A stretch of DNA of 64,000 bases, taken from Tethya wilhelma (lineage: Eukaryota; Porifera; Demospongiae; Tethyida; Tethyidae). Of this stretch, positions 13,401 to 24,200 are shown one piece after another. The position numbers and the translations under genes are program-made. The stretch lies in the NCBI GenBank assembly GCA_964030475.1, contig CAXIPT010000009.1:4461690-4525689 (forward strand). The letters run 5' to 3'. Numbering within the stretch: the stretch's first letter is position 1; each line of letters starts with the position of its first letter. The notes under the pieces were generated by a model. The model made no database searches. It was given only the letters and a program-made list of their open reading frames with translations, and was not told the DNA's origin.

Positions 13401-15252
13401 AGAGTAAGTGAATCATTGAATCCTGCCATAAGGTTGGACACCTAGGAGCCAAGAAGATTCTGGCTTGAATTTCAGAGAGATACATATAGCCTGGAGTATC
13501 TGCCTGGGTGTCAAGAGTGGTACCATCTTGCTTGTGTGAATGTTTCTAGAAAGGCTGTGGAGAACCAAAGACACTGTGTAGTTTATTGGTTTGTGTGTCA
13601 GTTACACTTAGCATCAATCTTTGTGGATATACTGCTAAGTTTTATGGGCACATATGTTTCTAATACATGTACTGTACAAGTTTTCATTATAATGTGTATA
13701 TAAAATATTGTATTGTGAACAAATTTAGAATGTTAGTGCCCATTGGAGTAGGGAAACCAAATTTGGCAAAGGGGACTGAATGTGGCGCCATAGATTGTCC
13801 TACAGGGACTGCCCAAAGCGCCTTGAATGGTCCAGGGGGACTGTCTAAGGCACCATGGGCAGTCCGGGGGGACAATCTAAAGCGCAGTGTACAGTCCGGA
13901 GGGACGGGTTGATGGGGGACGGCTTAAAGTGTGACAGATCACCTATGTTGGAAATCATAATTGAGCCATTATTACACTTACACATGCTAAACTAACTTTC
14001 TTTAAAAAGGTAACGAAACCAAAAGTACTAGTTAGATGGAAACATCATGGCGTGAGCCTGAGCAAACGTAGAAACATCATGGGGTGAGCCTGAGCAAACG
14101 TAGAAACATCATGGGGTGAGCCTGAGCAAACGTAGAAACATCATGAGGCAGTCGATTCAGACTGAGATAGCAAAATTTGTGCTGAGGCTAGTCACTGCTA
14201 GTGTGCTTCACTGATCAAGTTTAGCACTTGCTGCTAGGTTTGACCAATGTTTATAAAGCAGGAACTAAAGTCCATCTGGTTTAAGAATGCCGCCGGAAGT
14301 GAATCAATGAGATTCATAACAATACTTTTTCTATGGGACAAATAGCTAACTTTTGACTGGTAAGGTGTAGGAAGCTTTAAAAAGCAACCAAAAGGACAGG
14401 GAGATCGAGCGCTTTCCAATGGTGCTTGAAATTTTGAAATCGGTTGGATATTTAGAAAGTTATTCAAGTTTTTCTACCGGCATTCTCAAACCAGATGGAC
14501 TTTAAATTGCGGAACTCCCTCTGTAGTTTTTTTTTGTGCGTTCACAGCTCATTTTATAGCCTAGTAAGTGCACAGCTTAGACTCTATATAGGAGCTACAG
14601 CTAGCCTCGAGATTTGTTTCACAAATTTCGTTCCCATGCGCGTTGTTCTTTACGAGTAAATCCAAAGTCTTCGCGCATATGCACATGCGTGCCCTGGGTG
14701 TCTTATATTTTTTGCAGTTGTTCGTTCAATATGAGTATTTTAGCTATTTCCGGTTTATCAACGGCGTGAAGGTTGCTCTATGTTTCAACGTTTCTACATT
14801 CCTATGGGGCTTCAATTACGTGCCAAGGGTAACACGAGCATACAAAAGAACCGTTAACAGGAATTTAATTTTGACTTATAATTTAGCTAGAGTTAGTTGG
14901 ACTGTGGTCATGAAATCACAAAGGATATTCAAATATGTCATGAGGTTACGGCAGCCCTCACTGTGGATCAAGTAGAGTGAATACATTAGTGATCACCCCT
15001 TGTGATAGCAACTACTGAGTAATTTTGATAAGTAATAGGATACCATCAAGTTCACTGTTACCTTTTCCATTGCTTGTGGATAAGACATCTGAGGAAATGG
15101 TTTCTGTGTGAACTTTAAGTGAGGAGTAGCAACTGACAGAGTTGATATTATCAAATCTTCAACTAAATTCATTATTCCATTCACATCGACAAAAGACATC
15201 TCTACATCAACCTAAATAGAAAGTAATCAGAAGAATTAATAACATTTTGGTG

Positions 15253-15284
<32 letters not shown>

Positions 15285-18200
15285 AATATTGAGCCTTTAA
15301 TTAAGTTTGGAATCTATCAAGGTCTCTAAATGGGTAATAGACTAATTTTATAAGGTCTCTAGATACTAAATACTGTAATTTGATTGGACACCTAAACGTC
15401 TCTCAATTTCAAAGAGACTCTACGTAAAATACAGAAGCCCTTAATACAAAATTCCTGTTCTGTTTATGTAGACTGTTACGTCACCGTATATAATTCTTAT
15501 TATCACTCAGGAAATGCAAAACAACGTATCACCATAGCAGAAATATAGGCAAATTGTAGCCTCATTCCCAGGCTCCTCCTTTGCAAATATTTTCTTCGAA
15601 AATAAGGAAGGAGAGAGCCTGGTACCAGTAGTCATGTGAGTGACGTACAGTTTTACATAATTCAAGTTAGTTAGCAAGAGAAAGTTTCCTGGGAGCGACC
15701 GCGAACAGAACAGAACAAAAGAATGCTTGAAAAAAACTACCATTTGCTTGTTCAAAGTCATTTCTTGTGTGCCAAGAGTTAAGATGTACTTCCCAAACAG
15801 CGTTTGTGATCGTCGCTTTTGTTTTGTACCTTGGTTTGGTCAGACTGAAAGATCGAGACTGGACACAGAACCAAAAATGCTGATTCAGAGAGACTGCCAT
15901 TTATCTGTTGCTTCTTGGACTATCTTTGGAGACTACTGGCTGCTTTTTTCTTGTCTATTCCCATCGTCTTCTACGTCTAGCTCTCTCAGAGCTCGTAGAT
16001 ACGCAAAAATTTTTGCCAACATCAACTGACTGGAACACGTGCGTGACGCATTTTAGATAAAGCGCGTAATGCTGAGTAGGCTCACGTCTACCAGACGTCT
16101 ACCCTGTACGTCACTCACGTGACTACTGGTACCAGGCTCTCTCCTTCCTTATTTTCGAAGAAAATATTCGCGAAGGAGGAGCCTGGGAATGAGGCTAGGC
16201 AAATTGCACATCAAAGCTTGGATTGAAGCAGCTCCGAGGCTCTAAGCTTGAAAACTAAGCAGGAAACCTGTACAAAAGGATTTTATATCACCAACAGAGA
16301 GAGCTTTCACAGCTAACTTAACTTAGCCTAATGAGGCTGTCAATCACTCTGCTTGGGTCTTTCTTGCTGTTTCTTACCGTCTGTATCAACCATGCTGCGG
16401 CTAAATTTGTTTGTCAGCCTACATTTTGCCCTGTGCTGTTCTACAACAAAATGGTGTTCAAGCACTACATTTTTAGCTCTTAGACTTGTCTTTAAGCCAG
16501 CAAAAAGATGCCAAGAAAAGCTAGAGCCATGTGCTTCTTTGTCAGCATGCCAATTCAACGTTCAACGTTTAACGTTATCGTAATCTATGCGTAAAGCAGA
16601 AACGGCTAGGAATAATTCAAGACATTGGTTTAGCGTTTATTCTGCCCATTTGCAAGTCGTGTTTTCTTTTTACATCCATGGAACAAGAACTTTATATTGA
16701 GGGCTACTGTAGCATTGCATCTCTCTGTCATTGTTACAGATAATTAATATTGGAGCCAAAAAAGAAAACAAAAGGCTGCAGTCAGAAGTGTTAGTCTAGA
16801 GTAGTAATTTGGAAGGAAAATTTGCTACTCTGAAAAAGTACTTCAATCCCTAAGTCTACAGTTGCAAAACAGTGCATGGGCTGCATCTCTCCAATGTTTT
16901 GTGGACAGCTAAGCACTCTAATAGTGTTTATTCCATTAGCCACAGAACCATTTGGTCATATTCTAGTCATTCTACTTTCAAGCAACTGAGTACAAAAGAA
17001 AAGAGGAAGAACAACAGACAGCGAACTAAGTGAGAGAAGAGAAGAAAGAGAGGGAGGTACAAAGCCAAAATACGCCACTCTGTGACCTAAAACCATCGAA
17101 ACTAATATATTCCAACCCTCTAATTTTCTTCATCTTCTTCTATGTTGGCAGGACTTTTCTCAGAGACAGCTCACGTTCAGAAGCCAATTCTTGAACGAAC
17201 AAATTTGGTGTCTTGGTCTTCACGTGCTTTTGGCATCAGTTTATTGTGCTTCTCGTTGAAGCGCTAGATACAAGGCAAACAACACCTTCTCCGTATGGCA
17301 GCCATAAATTTCTACACTCATGTATTATTCATGAGGGTCGGAATTCAAATCGACACCCTTTTCATACAGACAGGTGTGTGTTATTTGGAATCCACACGTT
17401 CAATGCTGAGTGAAATTAAACTTACCTGAAATATTCTGAACTCTCTACTCTACCTTTATCCAATAACTACAACAATTTTTACACTCATGTATTATTCATG
17501 AGGTTCGGAAATTCAAATTGACGAGCCTTTCCATACTGATAGGTGTGCGTTACTTAAATTAGGGACTCCAAATGGAAAAAGAGTGCTACATGCAGCACAC
17601 AAAAAGAATTCTTTACACAATCTAAAAGCCATTCCAATTGTTTGCTTTCTTTTGTACAATTTGGCCATTCCTATGAACAAAAACATTAGAAATGTATAAG
17701 AACATAGGAATAACCAAATTGTATAAAGTAAGCAAACAAGATAGGAATGGTGGTCAGATTGAGAGAAGAATTCATTTTGTGTGTCTCAGTGATGTTAAGC
17801 AAACAAGATAGGAATGATGGTCAGATTCAGAGAAGAGTTCATTCCTGTGTCCACTATGTCATTGAGCTAGGGATGATGGCTCTCATTGATACGGCCAAAT
17901 TACCAAGCATGCCAGCATATCACGATATGTATCAGACAAAACTAACAGCCAATTGATTTACTTTTTACGATTTGGTCATTCCTATGTTAAATTCTCATTA
18001 TATTTCTAATTTTTTTTTCACTTGTTTGTCCTATTTTTTTTGGAATAATTAATATCTGCATGTACCCTAGCGAATTGTCTGAAGCTATGGTAGAGTTTTG
18101 TATCCAGTAGTAGTGGGAATAGCAGAATCTGTACTTGCCACGAAATACATGAATTCTAAATAACGCACACTTCAATGTATGGAAAGGGTCGTCAATTTGA

Positions 18201-21200
18201 TTTTCCTTGTAGCTAATAAATTATTCATGAGTACAGAAAATAATGGCTGCCGTACGGAGAGGTGCTTTTCGTCTTGTATCTAGCAACTTAGCTAGAGAGA
18301 CAAATAACCGATGCCAAAAGTGGTTGAAGACAAAGAAACCAAGTTTATTCGTTCAAGAATCAGCTTCCGAAAGTGAGCGCTCTCAAAGAAAAATGGGAGC
18401 GAGATAGAAGAAGAAGAAGAAGAAGAAGAAGAAGAAGAAGAAGAAGAAGAAGAAGAAGATGGAGAAAATTGGAGGTTTAGCATAAAATTTTAGTTTGGTA
18501 TTTTAGCGATAGTTTTAGGCCATTATTTTGGGCTCATTAGAAAGAGAAAGAGCTAAATAGTAGTTTACGAAGCCTCTAGAGCCAAGTGCCCAGTTTTTGC
18601 AGACCGCACTAAGGCGCTTGGCAATAAGGTTTGTTTACCCACTCTGCTGCACAAGTAACTGTGCGGAGCCTCCCTAGATCTGACAAAAGCTTAAGTTCAC
18701 AATTAGAAACAAAGGGAAAAAACTGTATCTAAATATGGCTGTCCCAAGAAAATCATCGAAAAATAGATCGATCTAGTAATCTATCTCTGTAAACTTTATC
18801 TATATACTTGCCGCACCTTTTGTCTAACTAGTACAGTACAAGCACACTGTTTAGGCACTCTTTAATAGCCTATGAATCTAAGGTTGTGTTCCTAATGCGG
18901 ATACAGTAGAGAAATCATGCAACAGAAAGATTCCATTTTTACTGCATATAGGAGCCTAATTCTAAATTTGAAAAAAAAATCTTTCTTTTTTTTTTACTTT
19001 TAAGGACCTAGGCTCGTTTAATTACTTTAGAATAAATTAGAAATTTACTGGGAAAATATTCGTGAATTGCGTCTCAACAATACGTAAAGGCCTCGTACCT
19101 TACAAATTTCGTGGCGGAAAAATTTCGCAGAAAGTTGCCAAACCACAAAATCCGCAAAAATTTTCCCCTACGAAAATTTCCCACTATAGGGTAATTCTTG
19201 TTGGATCCAATTTCTCCCTCAGTTGTAATGTTTGTTCACACGATACTCAGAGAATTTTTTGGGATTAGCTTGCCTATAAGCAATATCAATGTAAAAGGAT
19301 GTTGCATGGTTACTAATCACACATATATGAATCAGCGAGCATGGTTTCACTTCAATGCTTTACTAAATGGCCCATTTATGTTTACTGTTGATATCACTTT
19401 GTCACAACACATCTAAGAGATTACACAATAAGTAGAATACTAAGAGGTCTCATTAGTTCACTTCAGTAATAAGTTTATAATCAACAGAGAGTGGTGAGTT
19501 GCTGAAAGTATACAACATGAATCTACAGTCTGGAGTAATTTTAGCAGTAGTTTTATTCTTATCAATCAGTCACACATTCTGTGACCTCATGAAGAGTCAA
19601 CATTTACATGGTACAGAAGATCTACTGTATGCTTCATCTCATCCTGATACTAGAAGACTCCTTGCTGGACATGCAGATCAATCAACAATAGTCTTACAAG
19701 CAAAACAGAATCAGAAACCAAGTAAAGTTAACTATAAACAAATGAAACACTGGTACTTTAGCAAATATCCAACCAAACCTACAATTCCGATCAGACATTC
19801 TATTTCAAGAAATGTGATGTTTCAAACGAACCCTAACTACAATCAAAAGTTTGCTAGATTGTACAGATATTTTATATCTTGGAAAATTAGCAGTAGAATC
19901 AAAGCTCAATATTACAAATGACTGTATCATAAATGCAGGCTGCAACTATGAGATACATTTAGTCCAGTTACAATAAATAAGAAGTACTAACATAATACCG
20001 TATATAGTGAGAAATTTTTGTGTGGTGCAAATTTCGTATGCCGCTCGAATATAGGAAAATTAAAATTGCAGAAATTTAACTTCCGCATTAACTATGCAAA
20101 ATTTTTCTGCCGCATTTTTAACGATTTGTACAAAATTTTGCATCAATGAAAATTTCCCACTATACGGAATATTATATTCGATGATAACATACTACTTACT
20201 TGGTCCTTACTTTCATACAACTCGTATAATATTATATAAAGAACATAAGAATAAGAAGCAGAATATTAACTGCACTACAAGAGTGACTTGTAGCACTAGA
20301 TCTCTAGCTATCGAGCTGCATATAGCCTGTCCTCAAGACAAGTTCTCTCTGCATGTGTGAGCGGACAGTATGTTCTGAAACAATATCCTCACTCTTGAGC
20401 TGACAGAGCAAATGGGTGGAGTCAATTTTAGCCTCATGGTAGTGTTTGTAAGTACACTTTAGCTGTTTTTCTCTGTCAAAGATTCTATTTTTGGATTCAG
20501 GTAAGTTAAAATAAGCTTTTTAAGCGTGTAATGTAAGAAATAAGCACTATTGTAGGAGTATATATCTAGCAAAAATAATTTCTATGTCTGTAAATCAGCA
20601 AACTTTATATACAGCATGCATAGCTTGAATCTAGGTTAGAAGAGCTGTATAGCTCATGATCAATCTTGTCGCTGTATATCATGGTTCCACTCCAAAAACC
20701 TGGCTGGCACAAAAAGCCACGTATTTGGCAGTTTAGTGCACGAAAACCACAGTAATTAAAAAGTACCCCCACAACTGCAGATTTCCGCAGACCGTTTATC
20801 ACCTGGGACCGTATACGTACTGGGAATATTATCACCACACCTAAACTGATAATACATAATAATGCTAAACTGACAATGCATAACTAGTATAAACAACAAA
20901 CCTGTGTAAATTCGGGTTGTCTGTCTGCACGCAAATCTTCATCTCTATAGCAACGAGCAAACTGAAAGTATCTATCAAAACCTCCAACCATTAGAAGTTG
21001 CTTGTACTGAAGTGGTTTAAAAAAATACAGATGATTAAGTAATGCTTACAGTTAAAGCATGTTCTGATGAAGCATGCATGCAAGTAATAAACATTAGAAA
21101 TGTAAAGAGACAAAGGAATTGGCTAAATCATAAACAAACAAGATGGAATGGCTATTTAGATTGAGCAAAAAATCCTTCTGCCAGATGCATGTAATACTCT

Positions 21201-24200
21201 TTTAGGTCGCGTCCTTCATTTTGCTCGAAGGAAGATTTGTTTACACAACCTAATTAATTATATTTTCAATTAATTACTTGTTTGCTCTCAATTTCCGTCA
21301 ATCTTTGAATATAACTCAAATTTGCCCAAACTTGCACGTATTCTAGTTACTCATTAGGTACCTGGCATTGGATTCACTGAGCAATAATTAAGCATTGGCG
21401 TGTGTGCAAAGTAGTTGTTTGTGTCTGTGTTACTTAATTATCAGAAGAATGACAGGCCTATAGTGAAAAAGGAAGATACAGTGTACTTACATTATCATAA
21501 AATTTGAAGCATAAAATCTGAACACTGTAATTTCTGAGGTTGGAGGCTTCTGTGAATCTCAGAGCACTTAAGCTTCAAAATCACTATCAGATATGTTTTA
21601 AGCTGCTTGTCTGCATAACCAATTCAAGTGAGATAGCACTCTGTAGTACTATCATACATGACAGTACTGAGCTTAGATAGATGCCCAGTTTGACCATGAA
21701 TTGATGCGATTGCATGTTGGACACATGCATCTAGCATGCATGACGCATGGGGTTAAGATGAGAGACTAAGTTTTCTACAGATTACACTGTATCATAGTGG
21801 GTAAATTTGCTGGGCTTAAAATTTGGCAAATTTCTCATTTTAGCATGATTGGTGATATTAAATTTGGTGATTTAGCTCTGCACGCTGCATTGTTTATATG
21901 AGCGCATGTGCGTATGAAACTGTTTTGTGATTTTTAATTTAGTGATTTGAAAAGTTTTGAATTAAAAGAATGCGTAGCATGATAAACAAAGTGAATATGA
22001 GCTCTATGGGTTGCTATATGCAAATTTTACGAGATGCAAAAAGGTGAGAGTGGGCGTTAATTAAAAGAATGCTAAATGGCTTGCATTGCTTTGTACGGTG
22101 AGTTTTGCTTCTCCAAGTTCCAAAAAGAGCAGCAAAGCGCTTTTTATAATAATAATAATTATATATGGGTCATTCCGTGTGGAATCAACACAAAAAAATG
22201 ACGCATGTCCTCAGATTTTATCCAAAGTTGGTATGCACATAGTATATCGTGAGATATAAAACCACAACAATTTTTAGGTTCCAATGTTGTATGACTTCCG
22301 AGTTATAACAGGTTAAATTTTGATATTTTTGCAATTTTTCACTGACTCTGTGGTACAAAATGTACTTTATCTTCAATTAGGAGAATGATACGAGGAAACT
22401 AACTAGATTTCCTAAAAGCACTTGAAACAAGCTTTGAAATGATGTATTACAAGTATGTATTTGATCNAATATAGCAACAGAAGCAAGGAATTAACAGGTT
22501 ATGATGTACACACTCTTAAAGAATTATTTTACAAATTAAACAGCTATTCTTCTACTCCATATGTTCAATGTCTTCAAGACAGTAGCTAGGTGCTAGGTCA
22601 CTTGATAAGTGTTGTGTCAGCACCAGACTTGAAAGCCTCAAAAACGGCCTAAAGATGCACCAGAAGTGATCTCAGGTAGTCAAAAATTGAAAAATTTCCC
22701 TAGATAGCATGGTGGCTAATGCTCTTTTGCTTGCCCCCCCAAAGTTTTTCTAAGTATTACTTTGCCCCCCTCCGCCGGAAATTTTCTAAATGAAACACTG
22801 TAAATGATGTTATTACTGGAAATAATAAATTTACTCTGTAAGTAGTAAGATCATCAATTATTGATTGTGTTGTGAAATATATTAATACCTGATATATGCT
22901 TCCTTTTTGCTGGTGAACTACAAACTACACTGTACCAGTCGACAAATCAAGGGATCTTAATCTTACCAAGAAGCTAGAAGTGAGCTATCCCCTCTCAAAA
23001 TTCACATGCATCTATATTATTTGTGAAAATGTGTTCATTGTGCACTGCTTTAGCTTTACCTCTGTATCAGAATAGCTGTCACTGCTACCCAATGTCAGTG
23101 GTGGAAGCCTAGCCTCGTCCCCAGGCTCCCCTTAGACCTTTAACTCACGGAAAGGAGAAGGGGAGCCTGGTATCCGAGATCATGTGGGGATAGAACAGGG
23201 TAGAACGGTGAAAATTGCGCATGGGCATAATGTAGTGCAGTCAATGACTCTGCCCACGTTATAATGATTCTTGCCACGTGAGGCTAGTATGGCAAAATGA
23301 AATACATGGTAGATTTTGTGTTTTTGTCAGACAAAAACAGTAAGCAGATAGTAATAGTATTATTTTTAGGCAGTCTACAGAGTGAACTTTGCCAAACAGT
23401 AACTGCATGAACAGAATTAGCCCTGCTGACATCTTGGCAACTTGAAACGTTCGTGCGAGTGGCTCAGCTTGTCTTTTCATCTGATTTGGGTAGTCTAGAG
23501 CATCAGTAAAGTATGTTCTATAACCAATAGATGATAAACTACTAGCGAATACCCTTCTTTGTAAGTTTTGAAGCTGCTTTTAGCGCTCAGCGATCGTGAA
23601 TATTGCTGTGTACGCAGAACCAAGAGTTTGACGTCATTTATCTAACCGCCATGCCCACGTATTTGCTCTTTGGCAACCGTTGACATCATGCACGTGATTT
23701 CGGATACCAGGCTCCCCTTCTCCTTTCCGTGAGTGAAAGGTCAGAGGGGAGCCTGGGGACAAGGCTAGTGGAAGCCATGATGACCACAAAATTCAGGAAA
23801 AAAAAAACAGTTTGGTTTGTGTGTTGCAAAGTTAGTATATGTTGCCACTGTTTGTGGAGAAGTATAGGTTGCTAAAAACACTTTAACGCTTGCTTTATAG
23901 AACAGGAAGAAAGGTACAGTTGTGCGTGGCTACTTTTTGAATTTGAATCTTGGCACTTTGGGTCAAAGGTCACATGGTGGGATGATTCAGAATCCTGTAA
24001 TACTCTGCACAATGAAAATGCTCAGAAAAAAATGTGATCACTTCAGTACACACGTGTGCACCGTATTATAATCAACATTCTCGTTTAATGCCATGTTTAG
24101 GTTGCTACGCCCACTAATTAGTGCACATGCTTGATTTTCCGACCTTTATTAAACCTTATAGCTATGTAGGCAAAATGTTACCAAACCATCTACTTCACCT

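Noticed and set aside
14643..14975. 110-codon plus-strand ORF
   Set aside because: No ATG at its beginning, no domain, no splice or poly(A) context; ordinary intron DNA.
18292..18483. Serine-rich ORF
   Set aside because: It is the (GAA)n microsatellite read on the minus strand.
21502..21570. Minus-strand open segment ending in a GTAAGT donor, considered as the missing DARS2 exon
   Set aside because: The peptide ([18 protein letters not shown]) does not align with the AspRS OB-fold or motif 1 and has no good acceptor.
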